64,000 bases of DNA from Sphingomonas sp. IBVSS2 (GTDB taxonomy: Bacteria; Pseudomonadota; Alphaproteobacteria; Sphingomonadales; Sphingomonadaceae), in assembly GCF_002127225.1 (NCBI RefSeq), contig NZ_NFUR01000005.1, positions 331,832-395,831 on the forward strand, read 5' to 3'. The notes beneath the pieces are model-generated. The model saw nothing but the letters and a program-made list of their open reading frames with translations. It made no database searches and had not been told where the DNA came from. This document shows positions 51,520 through 59,607 of the stretch, one piece after another. The translations under genes and the position numbers were made by a program. Within the stretch, counting starts at the first letter, position 1, and each line of letters begins with the position of its first letter.

Positions 51520-51942
51520 TCAGCCGCGTTGCCAGACCTGCGACTTGCAGATCCAGCCGCCCAGGATGCATCCGCTGATCTTCAGGCTGTTCGGCCCCTG
51601 CTGCTCGATCTTCGAATAATAGGTCTGGCCCATGTCGGGCACATAGACCCGGCCCTGCCATTTGCCGTTGCCGGTCGGGTGATAGTCCTGGAGCAGCTCG
51701 GTGCCGATCAGCTTCTGGACGCCGCTTTCACGCGCGTCCCGCTGGGCCTCGTCATTGGCCCAGACCACCCAGCCGCACAGCTTGTCGCCGCACGCGCCGG
51801 TCTGCACCTTCACGGTGCCGCGCGGATTGACCCAGGTGCCGACCACGCCGGTCGCGGCTGCCGGCGCCTGGGCCGATGCCTGCACCGTGCCGAGCAGAAT
51901 GGCGCCGATGCCGATGCCGGCCAGTATCTTGCCGAAGCGCAT
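51520..51942 (-). CDS. DUF2147 family secreted protein
   Basis: The 140-residue product has a signal peptide (cleavage after ASAQ, about residue 25) and the DUF2147 pattern: GTWVNPRGTVKVQTGACGDKLCGWVVW, then GKWQGRVYVPDMGQTYYSKIE and a Cys-containing ISGCILGGWICKSQVWQR. It is a periplasmic beta-rich lipocalin/fatty-acid-binding-like domain of unknown role. It lies 11 bases upstream of mprF and about 71 bases downstream of virJ on the same strand, so it belongs to the aminoacyl-phosphatidylglycerol unit and might bind a lipid or peptide there. Confidence 0.88.
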   Translation of the reverse strand: MRFGKILAGIGIGAILLGTVQASAQAPAAATGVVGTWVNPRGTVKVQTGACGDKLCGWVVWANDEAQRDARESGVQKLIGTELLQDYHPTGNGKWQGRVYVPDMGQTYYSKIEQQGPNSLKISGCILGGWICKSQVWQRG

Positions 51943-52013
51943 TTCGAAACTCCCTCGGTATCTCTCGTGCTGCTCTTTGGCCCTGCGCGCCTGTCGGTGG
52001 CGTGGTCGCAATC

Positions 52014-52748
52014 CTAATTTTTGGTAATGTCCGTGACCGCCCGGTGGAGCGTATCGTACAGCGTATCGGGATCATGGTGAAGCATGTGCCCGCCCGGAAG
52101 CGCCACGCGGCGCACATTTCCTTGCGTCAGCATCGGGCACAGGCTGTTCTTCTCCTCCACGCCCTGCACGCAGAGCGTCGGCACCCAGGTGAGCTGGCGG
52201 CCGGTGGGCAGCGCCATGGCGTCGGGCGCGACCCAGTTGAACATTTCGGAAGGCGAGGCGTGGTAGAAGACAGTATCGGTCGGCACCACCAGCGCGACCA
52301 GCTTCACCTTGGCGCGCAGGTCCTCGGGCAGGCCCGTCAGGCCCACATGCGTCATGTCGGCGCCGAAGGATTGCCCGATCATCACCAGCCGGTCCGCATG
52401 GCCGAAGGCGAGCGCGCGCCGCGCCGCGTCGGTGATCAGCGCCCGTATTTCGGCGGGCGTGCGCTGGTAGCGGAAATAGGCGAGCGAGCTGACGCCCACC
52501 ACGGGCACGCCGTCCGCGGCGAAGCGCCGCGCGATATCCGGTCCCATGCCGATCTTGAAGCCCATGTCGCCCGATACCAGCACCACCGCCAGCCCCTTCA
52601 TTGCCGGCGGCGCCGGGCGCGTGGGCGATATGTCGTAATAGACCGGGCCGCCCAGATAGCCGATATAGGCGAGGAAGCCGGTGAAAGCGGCGAGTATCAG
52701 TGCCAGGGCGGCGAGGGCGATGCCGAGCTTGCGGCGGCGAAGGCGCAT
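52014..52748 (-). CDS. virJ: VirJ/AcvB-like lipid hydrolase
   Basis: The 244-residue product has an N-terminal membrane anchor or signal (about residues 9-30) and an alpha/beta-hydrolase core with the nucleophile motif GQSFGADM and a late HMLHHD region that may hold the catalytic His. It matches the VirJ domain of Agrobacterium virJ and acvB. AcvB is established as a periplasmic lysyl-phosphatidylglycerol hydrolase that shares an operon with lpiA (mprF). Finding virJ ahead of a DUF2147 gene and mprF fits that role. The single VirJ domain is shorter than AcvB. Confidence 0.85.
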   Translation of the reverse strand: MRLRRRKLGIALAALALILAAFTGFLAYIGYLGGPVYYDISPTRPAPPAMKGLAVVLVSGDMGFKIGMGPDIARRFAADGVPVVGVSSLAYFRYQRTPAEIRALITDAARRALAFGHADRLVMIGQSFGADMTHVGLTGLPEDLRAKVKLVALVVPTDTVFYHASPSEMFNWVAPDAMALPTGRQLTWVPTLCVQGVEEKNSLCPMLTQGNVRRVALPGGHMLHHDPDTLYDTLHRAVTDITKN

Positions 52749-52857
52749 GGCGAACTCCTTGAAAGTCCAGCTTCCATAGCTACACGCAATTCGCTTTCCC
52801 GTGACGAGATCATGACCAAAGCTTAACGTGACTTGGCCCCCTGCCAGGGGCATCCCC

Positions 52858-53334
52858 ATGCTCGCAATGACGAGCCGCGACATCCAGGACAACACCGCTT
52901 CCGCCGGCCGCACGATGCGCGGAGCCGACGGCTTCGTGCTGATCCTCGTCCTCTCCTTCGCGCTCAGCGCCATGGTGATCCTGGGCTGGGCCTGGCGATC
53001 CGGGATCAACCACGTCTTCGCCGCGCAGACCGGCGCCAGCCTGTTCCCGGGCTTCACCGCCGAGACGCCGGGCAACACCGCACGCGGACTGGTGGTGACC
53101 AGCCTGCGTTCGGGAAGCGAGGCGGCCAGGGACGGGATGGAAGTGGGCGATGCGATCGTCGCCATCGACGGGCGCGGGGTGGACACGCTCGACCAGGCCC
53201 GGCGCTATCTGCGCAACGATCCGCATCCGCAGGTATATCTCGACTTGGTGCACCAAAAGCAGCTACGCCATCTCAAGCTCTTGCGAAGTGCGAGTGGAGA
53301 GAATGGGGCACAAGCTGCTGCTGGTGGAGGATGA
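52858..53334 (+). CDS. Membrane-anchored PDZ-domain protein
   Basis: The 158-residue product has one transmembrane helix (about residues 25-47: GFVLILVLSFALSAMVILGW) and an extracytoplasmic PDZ domain (~75-145). The domain contains GLVVTSLRSGSEAARDGMEVGDAIVAIDGRGVDTLDQA, but no protease domain is present. It overlaps the response regulator gene by 32 bases, so it is part of a PDZ-regulator-kinase unit. It may present or sense envelope peptides for that system. The start is chosen at 52858; 52867 is also possible. Confidence 0.78.
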   Translation: MLAMTSRDIQDNTASAGRTMRGADGFVLILVLSFALSAMVILGWAWRSGINHVFAAQTGASLFPGFTAETPGNTARGLVVTSLRSGSEAARDGMEVGDAIVAIDGRGVDTLDQARRYLRNDPHPQVYLDLVHQKQLRHLKLLRSASGENGAQAAAGGG

Positions 53335-53986
53335 CGAGCCCACCGCCGCCTATATCGTCAAGGGAATGAGCGAAGAGGGGTTCACGGTCGACCGTGCCGA
53401 TAATGGGCGCGACGGCCTGTTCCTCGCCAGCGACGGCAGCTACGACGCGATCGTGCTCGACCGCATGTTGCCGGGAATGGACGGCATGGCCGTGCTCGGC
53501 GCGCTGCGTGCCGCCAAGATCGAGACGCCGGTGATCATCCTCTCGGCGCTCGGCACCCCGGACGACCGGGTCGGCGGCCTCACCTCGGGTGCCGACGACT
53601 ATCTCGTGAAACCCTTCGCCTTTGCCGAACTGCTCGCCCGCGTCCGCCTGTTGCTGCGCAAGCGCGGTGCGGCGGAGACTGCGGTGACCAAGCTGAATTC
53701 CGGCGACCTGGAGATGGACCTGCTCTCGCGGCGCGTGAAGCGCGGCAGCAAGGTGATCGATCTCCAGCCGCGCGAATTCCGGCTGCTCGAATATTTCCTG
53801 CGCCATCCGGACCAGGTGATCACGCGCACCATGCTGCTCGAAGGGGTGTGGGACTATCATTTCGATCCCGGAACCAATGTGATCGACGTCCATATCAGCC
53901 GGCTCAGGAAGAAGCTGGACGATGGCGGCGAGCCGATCCTCCACACGATCCGCGGTGCCGGTTATCGTCTCGGCCCGGCGGCGTGA
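53303..53986 (+). CDS. OmpR/PhoB family response regulator
   Basis: The 227-residue product has a receiver domain with the acidic pocket (VEDDE), the phospho-Asp in DAIVLDRMLPGMDG (about residue 53) and the Lys in VKPFAF. A winged-helix DNA-binding domain (~128-225; LQPREFRLLEYFLRHPDQVITR, NVIDVHISRLRKKL, RGAGYRLG) follows. It resembles CusR/IrlR-type metal or envelope stress regulators. ATG at 53303 lies inside the end of the PDZ gene, and the kinase gene follows by 1 base. The target genes are unknown. Confidence 0.92.
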   Translation: MGHKLLLVEDDEPTAAYIVKGMSEEGFTVDRADNGRDGLFLASDGSYDAIVLDRMLPGMDGMAVLGALRAAKIETPVIILSALGTPDDRVGGLTSGADDYLVKPFAFAELLARVRLLLRKRGAAETAVTKLNSGDLEMDLLSRRVKRGSKVIDLQPREFRLLEYFLRHPDQVITRTMLLEGVWDYHFDPGTNVIDVHISRLRKKLDDGGEPILHTIRGAGYRLGPAA

Positions 53987-53987
53987 G

Positions 53988-55349
53988 GTGACGCTGCGCT
54001 GGGGGCAGCTCGCGCGCTCGGTCATCGCGCGCTTCGTGATCGTCGCCTTCCTGGTACAGCTCACCGTTACCGGTGGCATCCTGCTCTTCGTTCAGCAATC
54101 GAGCGAAAGCGCACTCGCCGCCGAGCAAAAGGCGCTCGTCACCGATCTGCGCGACGACCTTGTCTCCGCCTGGCATGCCGGCGGCGATGCCGCGCTCATC
54201 CGGATCATCGATGCGCGGCTTGCCCAGGCGCATGCCAGCCCGCTGGTGATCCTGCTCGCCACCGCGAAGGAAGACCCGATCCGCGGCAATCTGGGCGATT
54301 GGCCCACGGTGATCCCGGCCGAGACCGATTGGCGCGCGATCGAGCTCTATCGCACCGGAAGCGACCGGGCCGAGCTGATGGGGGTGTCTTCCACCACGCT
54401 CCCCAATGGCGAGCGGCTCCTCGCCGGCCATGTGATCACCTCGAGCGTTCGCCTGGCGCGCGTGAACGAGGAAGCGATCACGGCGGCACTGGTGATCGGC
54501 GTGATCTTCGCGCTGCTCAGCGCGCTGCTGATCGGCCGCGTCCTCTCGAACCAGATCCAGGCGGTGGTCACTACCGCCAGCGACGTGGGCGAGGGCCGGC
54601 TGGGCCGCCGCGTGCCGATCGACGGCAGCGGCGACGCGTTCGATGCGCTGGGCGAAGCGGTCAACGCGATGCTCGACCGGATCGAGGCGCTGGTCTCGCA
54701 ACTGCGCATGATGACCGACGGGCTGGCGCACGACCTCAGGTCGCCGGTCACGCGGATCAAGGTCACGCTGGAACGCGCGATCCTCGAAACCGAGGACGAG
54801 ACCGCGCTCGCGGCGCTGGAGCGCGTGTCGGGCGAGGCGGAGACGCTGCTCGGCATGCTTTCCACGGCGCTGCTGATCAGCCGGGCCGAGGCGGGGATCG
54901 GGCGCGACCGCTTCGTCGATACCGACATCGCGGCGCTGCTCGAGGATCTTGCCGAAGTCTATGGTCCGCTTGCCGAGGATCGCGGCTTCGAGATCGCGGT
55001 GGAGGCCGAGCCCGGCCTGCACGCGCCGCTTCACCGCGAACTGATGGGCCAGGCGCTGGGCAACCTGATCGAGAACGCCACCAAATATGCCGAGGGCGGC
55101 CATCGCATCGTCATCGGTGCCGCGCACGAGGCAGGCGGCATCACGCTGTCGGTGGCCGATGACGGCCCCGGCATTCCCGCCGAGCGCCGCACCGAGGCAC
55201 TGAGCCGCTTCGGCCGCCTAGATCCTGCCCGCCACGTCACCGGCTCGGGCCTGGGGCTGTCGCTGGTCGAGGCGGTGGCCCGGCTCCATCAGGGCAGTTT
55301 CACGCTCGAGGACAATGCACCCGGGCTGCGCGCGGCGATCCGGTTCTGA
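53988..55349 (+). CDS. Sensor histidine kinase of the PDZ-RR-HK unit
   Basis: The 453-residue membrane kinase has helices at about residues 15-37 and 155-178 around a periplasmic sensor domain. HAMP, HisKA (MTDGLAHDLRSPVTRIK, phospho-His about 245) and HATPase (NLIENATKYA, DDGPGIP, TGSGLGLSLVEAV) domains follow. It is probably partner of the response regulator just upstream. GTG at 53988 follows the regulator stop by 1 base; ribosome-binding sequence is weak, so translation may be coupled. The stimulus cannot be read, but a PDZ partner suggests envelope sensing. Confidence 0.9.
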   Translation: MTLRWGQLARSVIARFVIVAFLVQLTVTGGILLFVQQSSESALAAEQKALVTDLRDDLVSAWHAGGDAALIRIIDARLAQAHASPLVILLATAKEDPIRGNLGDWPTVIPAETDWRAIELYRTGSDRAELMGVSSTTLPNGERLLAGHVITSSVRLARVNEEAITAALVIGVIFALLSALLIGRVLSNQIQAVVTTASDVGEGRLGRRVPIDGSGDAFDALGEAVNAMLDRIEALVSQLRMMTDGLAHDLRSPVTRIKVTLERAILETEDETALAALERVSGEAETLLGMLSTALLISRAEAGIGRDRFVDTDIAALLEDLAEVYGPLAEDRGFEIAVEAEPGLHAPLHRELMGQALGNLIENATKYAEGGHRIVIGAAHEAGGITLSVADDGPGIPAERRTEALSRFGRLDPARHVTGSGLGLSLVEAVARLHQGSFTLEDNAPGLRAAIRF

Positions 55350-55380
55350 CGCCGTTCCCGCGGTGGGTCAGGGACGGCGC

Positions 55381-55725
55381 CTAAACCGCCAGCGCATAGG
55401 TCATCACCAGTGCCGCCACGGTCATCAGCAGCATCGCGGCGATGAAAGTCACGTCGGCGACGCGCTCGAGGTCGTGCATCCGCTTCGTCGTCACCGTCCG
55501 CAAGGCGAAATAGGACGTCAGCGTGGCGATCAGGAACAGCACCGCGTCCAGCGCCAGCAGATCGTCGGCAAGCGTGTTGGCACGCCGCACCGCGATCACC
55601 ACGCGCAGGATGCCGATCGCCGTCAGGCACACGCCCACCATCGCCGCGGCGATCGGACAGATCATCCGGCACGCGCGCTCGTCCAGCACATATTGGCTGG
55701 GTCTTTCCTCGGGCGATTTCCTCAT
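55381..55725 (-). CDS. Three-TM membrane protein, coupled to the trifunctional gene
   Basis: The 114-residue product has three hydrophobic helices (about residues 25-46, 56-76 and 92-113) and a short cytoplasmic N-terminus with two cysteines (ACRMICPI). No family is recognised. Its ATG overlaps the TGA of the 1122-residue gene (ATGA), so it is translated with it and is probably an accessory membrane subunit of that enzyme. Its role cannot be told from sequence. Confidence 0.65.
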   Translation of the reverse strand: MRKSPEERPSQYVLDERACRMICPIAAAMVGVCLTAIGILRVVIAVRRANTLADDLLALDAVLFLIATLTSYFALRTVTTKRMHDLERVADVTFIAAMLLMTVAALVMTYALAV

Positions 55726-58700
55726 GCGGCGGTTGCCTGCGTCTCCCGCGTTTCCTGTGCTGCCTGGGTTTCCGGCGTCGCCTGCGCCTCCACCCGGCCG
55801 CTGCGCTCCAGCTTGCCCCAGCCGACCCAGGGGCCGCGCAGCGCATTGGCGACGGCGCGGATCACCACCCAGTACATCAGCTGGCGATAGACGAAGCGCT
55901 GGGCGAGCAGCAGCAGCCCCGGATAGCGCTTCTCGCGCTTCTCCATCCGATAGGCGACCCAGCCGCACAGGAAGTCGATCGCCATGAACGAGATCCAGTA
56001 GATGCCCATGCGCAGCACGTCGCTCTCGGTCTGTGCCCAGCCATGCTGCCAGACCCGGATCGCGGTGCCGACGATCGAGGCGATCAGCGCCAGGTCGATC
56101 AGCGGGGAGATCAGCGCGAAGGCGATCTGGAACACCCAGGCCTGGGGAATGCCGACCAGTGCCAGGCCGGCCGGCTTGCGGGTGCGCAGGATCGCGCGGT
56201 GCTTCCACAGGCACTGGAGCGTGCCGAAGGCCCAGCGGAAACGCTGCTTGGCGAGCGCGCGGAAGCTCTCGGGCGCTTCGGTCCACGCGACAGCGTCGAT
56301 ATCATAGCCCACGCGCCAGCCCTTGCGCTGGATCGCGATGGTCAGGTCCTGGTCCTCGGCCAGCGTGTCGATCGGATAGCCGCCCACATCCTCGAGCGCC
56401 GCCTTGCGCCACGCGCCGACCGCGCCCGGCACCACCATGATCGCATCCAGGCTGGCGAGCGCGCGCCGCTCGAGATTCTGCGAAGTGACATATTCCACCG
56501 CCTGCCAGCGGGTGACCAGGTTGATGCGGTTGCCCACCTTGGCGTTGCCGGCGATGGCGCCGACTTCGGGGTCTTCGAACCAGCGGGCAAGGCGCGCGAT
56601 GGTCAGGGGCTCGAACTGGGTGTCGGCATCGAGCGCGATGACGATGTCGCCCCGGGCCAGTGCCAGCCCGTGGTTGAGCGCGCGCGCCTTGCCGCCATTC
56701 TCCAGCGTCAGCAGCTTGACCCGCGGCTCGTCGGCAAAGGCGGCGCGGACCAGGTCGCCGGTGCCGTCCTGCGACCCGTCGTCGAGCACGATCACTTCGA
56801 CGTTCACCTGCTCGCTCGCGAGCACGCGGCGGATCGAGGCTTCGATCACCTTCGCTTCGTTATAGGCGGGGATCAGCACCGAGACGAAGCGATCGGGCAC
56901 GATCTCCGGCGCTACCGGGCGGTTCTTCCGGCGATTGCCGTTCACTGCCAGCCCGGCGAGGACGAGGGCGCGGGCGATGCCGAGCGCGATCGCCAGGAAG
57001 AACGACCATTTCAGCATGAAGCCCAGCGTCGCCGCGACCAGGAAGATGCCCACGTCCATCCGCACCGCGGCCAGGTCGCCTTCCTGCACCTCGGGCATCA
57101 CCTGGTCGCGGCTGAGGCCGGCGAGCTGCGAGACGGGGACGAACTGATAGCCCTTGGCCCGCAGCCCGTCGATGATCCGCGGTAGCGCCGCCAGCGTCTG
57201 CGAACGGTCGCCGCCGCCGTCGTGGAGCAGGATGATCTGGCCCGACTGCTCGGCATTGCCCGCTTCCACCTCGCGCAGCGTGGTGTCCACGATCGCGTCG
57301 ACGCCGGGGCGCTGCCAGTCGTTCGGGTCCACGTGCAGGCCGACATTGGTGTAGCCGGCACGTTGCGCCGTCAGCGCGGGGATCAGTTCGTCCGCGGTCG
57401 TCGGCTCGGCGTCGCCGAAATAGGGCGCGCGGAACAGGCGGACCGAGCGGCCGGTATAGGCCTCGATCAGCCGCTGGGTGGCGTTGAGCTCGATCCGCGT
57501 GCCGCGCGACGAGGTCAGCGCCAGATTGGGGTGGGTGAAGGTGTGGCTGCCGATCTCATGGCCCTCGTCGACCACGCGGCGGACGAGGAACGGCTCGGCC
57601 ATCGCATTCTCGCCGATCATGAAGAAGGTGCCCGTCACCTGCTTCTGCTTGAGCACGTCGAGGATCTTCGGCGTCCAGTCGGCATCGGGGCCGTCGTCGA
57701 AGGTCAGCGCGACCTTGCCGGGCATATAGCCGGTGCGGGTGACGACATAGGGGGTCGGCAGCGACTGGAAGATCTCGTCGACGATCAGTCCCTGCGGATT
57801 CTGGACGATCGTGCGCGCGCCGACGCTCGGCGTGCTGGTGATGCGCAGGATTTCGCCCGATCCCTCCACGTCGACATCGCCGACGGCTTCGATCCGGCGC
57901 AGGTCGGGGATCTTGCCCGAATGCGCCGCGCCCAGCGCTGCCCAGAAATTGGAATCCTCCGAGCCGAGGCGCCACAGGGCGACGCCGCCCACGCCCTTGA
58001 TGTTGGCGGCGCGCAGCTGGTTCCAGGCAGTGGTGGCGTCGGCCATCCACACGGTGTGCTCGATGCCGTTCTCCTCATAGGCGAAGCTCTGGTTGCCGCT
58101 CGCCTTGTCGAAGGTGACGGTGGCCTCGCTGTCGTGCGCGATCAGCCAGGCCTCTTCGATCGAGATCGGGTCCGCCTTGCCCGGCGCCGTCCAGTTATAG
58201 CCATAGTTGGCGATGCCGACGATCAGCTTTTGGGCGGGCACCTGGGTCAGCGCGGCGTTCATCTGGCGGACGAACCAGGCCTGGCTGGCGATCGGGCCCG
58301 CGGCGGTGGCCGGCGCGTGCTCGTCATAGTTCATCAGGATCACATGGTCGGCCGCGGCGGCATAGGCCTTCATGTTCCAGTCGTCGTCCTGCGCCGGCAC
58401 GGTGACCGCGATGCTCATCTTCGCCGCGGCGAAGCGCGCGCGCGCCTCGCGCAGCAGCGCCAGATAGTCGCGCTGCGAGGCAGTGGGCAGTTCTTCGAAG
58501 TCGAACACCGCGCCGTCCGCCTTGCGCGCCACCAGGGCGCGCTGCAGCTCGTCGAGAAAGGCGGCGCGCGTCTTGGGATCGCGCAGCAGCGCGGCGGCGC
58601 CGGTGCTGTCCCAATTGTCGCCGGTGGCGTTCTGCACCATCGGCAGCACCTTGGGCCGGCGGGTGGCCGAGGCGAGGATCGGGTCGAACTCGGTGTCGGG

Positions 58701-59090
58701 CGCCGTTGCGATGTGGTGCTGCGGCCCGGTCACGGTGTAGAGTGAGGGGACCACCCAATCCAGCTCGTTGATATGGCGGCGCAGCGAGGCGCCGCTGGCA
58801 TCGTCCCAGGGCACGTAGAAGCCCACCGCGAGCGGCGCTGCCGAGGCCTTGGCCGGTCCCTGCGGCAGCCAGGATGCGAAGCTGTGGCGCAGCCGGTTGG
58901 CCTGTTGCTTGAGCGAACGCGGCTGGGGATGCTCGAGCGCCATGGCGAGAGGGCCCGGCGTGGGCACCCGCACCACGGTCATCGCGAAGGCGCCGGCGGC
59001 GAGCACGATCACCAGCAGCAGCGCGAAGAAGGCGCGCATCGTCCAGCGGTTCCGCTTGCCGCTCGCATCGAAGAAGATCGGACGTTCCAT
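55722..59090 (-). CDS. GH18-like / NodB deacetylase / GT2 fusion protein
   Basis: This 1122-residue membrane protein carries three enzyme modules. After a membrane anchor (about 18-40) come a GH18-like domain (~85-390; KADGAVFDFEE, matching DGxxxDxE) and a NodB polysaccharide deacetylase (~455-655; TFDDGPD, SHTFTH). Membrane helices (~680-715) precede a processive GT2 domain (~735-960; DDGSQD, ALDADTQ, AEDQDL, KQRFRW), and more helices end the protein. GT2 faces the cytoplasm, the other two the periplasm, so one protein could build, deacetylate and cut a beta-linked amino-sugar polymer, like PgaB plus PgaC. The polymer itself is inferred. Confidence 0.9.
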   Translation of the reverse strand: MERPIFFDASGKRNRWTMRAFFALLLVIVLAAGAFAMTVVRVPTPGPLAMALEHPQPRSLKQQANRLRHSFASWLPQGPAKASAAPLAVGFYVPWDDASGASLRRHINELDWVVPSLYTVTGPQHHIATAPDTEFDPILASATRRPKVLPMVQNATGDNWDSTGAAALLRDPKTRAAFLDELQRALVARKADGAVFDFEELPTASQRDYLALLREARARFAAAKMSIAVTVPAQDDDWNMKAYAAAADHVILMNYDEHAPATAAGPIASQAWFVRQMNAALTQVPAQKLIVGIANYGYNWTAPGKADPISIEEAWLIAHDSEATVTFDKASGNQSFAYEENGIEHTVWMADATTAWNQLRAANIKGVGGVALWRLGSEDSNFWAALGAAHSGKIPDLRRIEAVGDVDVEGSGEILRITSTPSVGARTIVQNPQGLIVDEIFQSLPTPYVVTRTGYMPGKVALTFDDGPDADWTPKILDVLKQKQVTGTFFMIGENAMAEPFLVRRVVDEGHEIGSHTFTHPNLALTSSRGTRIELNATQRLIEAYTGRSVRLFRAPYFGDAEPTTADELIPALTAQRAGYTNVGLHVDPNDWQRPGVDAIVDTTLREVEAGNAEQSGQIILLHDGGGDRSQTLAALPRIIDGLRAKGYQFVPVSQLAGLSRDQVMPEVQEGDLAAVRMDVGIFLVAATLGFMLKWSFFLAIALGIARALVLAGLAVNGNRRKNRPVAPEIVPDRFVSVLIPAYNEAKVIEASIRRVLASEQVNVEVIVLDDGSQDGTGDLVRAAFADEPRVKLLTLENGGKARALNHGLALARGDIVIALDADTQFEPLTIARLARWFEDPEVGAIAGNAKVGNRINLVTRWQAVEYVTSQNLERRALASLDAIMVVPGAVGAWRKAALEDVGGYPIDTLAEDQDLTIAIQRKGWRVGYDIDAVAWTEAPESFRALAKQRFRWAFGTLQCLWKHRAILRTRKPAGLALVGIPQAWVFQIAFALISPLIDLALIASIVGTAIRVWQHGWAQTESDVLRMGIYWISFMAIDFLCGWVAYRMEKREKRYPGLLLLAQRFVYRQLMYWVVIRAVANALRGPWVGWGKLERSGRVEAQATPETQAAQETRETQATAA

Positions 59091-59125
59091 CGCCTGTGTG
59101 CCCTGGTTGCAATGTCTGGGTGCGA

Positions 59126-59158
59126 CGCCCGGCCCGAGGAGTGCAGGAGGGCCGGGCG
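59126..59158 (-). promoter_or_regulatory. Leader hairpin upstream of the trifunctional gene
   Basis: CGCCCGGCCC at 59126-59135 pairs with GGGCCGGGCG at 59149-59158 around a 13-base loop. It lies 36-68 bases upstream of the start at 59090, in the 5' leader on the minus strand. It has no U-run and may be a regulatory stem. Confidence 0.4.
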
Positions 59159-59269
59159 CCGCGGTTTGCCGGCCATGAACGCGGATATGGCCTGCCCGTT
59201 CGGGATAGCCTCGCCCGCCCTTCCCGGACCTGCCTTACAGATTAACTTACTGTCATGTGCGTGGATGGC

Positions 59270-59312
59270 CAAAACAAAACGGCCGGCGCGGGAGGGGGGA
59301 CGCGCCGGCCGT
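59270..59312 (-). terminator. Intrinsic terminator of the 42-aa peptide operon
   Basis: A perfect 12-bp stem, ACGGCCGGCGCG at 59279-59290 with CGCGCCGGCCGT at 59301-59312 and a 10-base loop, is followed on the minus strand by TTTTGTTTT (59278-59270). This is a textbook intrinsic terminator. It ends the DUF2946-TonB-PepSY-peptide transcripts about 90 bases beyond the 42-residue gene. Confidence 0.9.
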
Positions 59313-59321
59313 TCAGGTATT

Positions 59322-59355
59322 GCGGGTGCGGGAAAAAGAGGAAACCCGCACCCGC
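59322..59355 (-). promoter_or_regulatory. Second 3' hairpin before the terminator
   Basis: GCGGGTGCGGG at 59322-59332 pairs perfectly with CCCGCACCCGC at 59345-59355 around a 12-base, pyrimidine-rich loop on the minus strand. It lies between the 42-residue gene and the intrinsic terminator. Two stable hairpins in a row suggest a protected 3' end or a 3'-derived small RNA. Confidence 0.55.
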
Positions 59356-59402
59356 TGACATCGCCCCGAACAGGGAGAGTAGGCGATGCCGAAACTCTCG
59401 GG

Positions 59403-59531
59403 TCAGCGCCCGTGCGCGGCCACCACCGGCGCATGCGCGACGAGGCGGGCATCCGCGGTCGACCAGGCCGCCGACCCGCTCACCAGCGTGGCGATGGCCA
59501 GAAGCGCGATCGTGGTGCGGCGATGGGGCAT
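59403..59531 (-). CDS. 42-residue secreted peptide
   Basis: ATG at 59531 follows GAGAGGAGTAAGG, a strong ribosome-binding site, and opens a 42-codon frame. The product has a basic start (MPHRRTT), a hydrophobic stretch (IALLAIATLVSGSAAW) and a likely signal-peptidase site around SAA/STADA, leaving a tail of about 18 residues with two histidines (VAHAPVVAAHGR). It lies 76 bases after the PepSY gene and is followed by two hairpins and a terminator. The His-bearing tail could bind metal, which would suit the neighbouring TonB-PepSY genes; that is inference. Confidence 0.6.
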   Translation of the reverse strand: MPHRRTTIALLAIATLVSGSAAWSTADARLVAHAPVVAAHGR

Positions 59532-59607
59532 TGCCTTACTCCTCTCTGGTCGTTCTCGGTGACCGTGGATGGGAAATGCACCCCTGCCGGTATCGGGGCG
59601 GTGGCCG

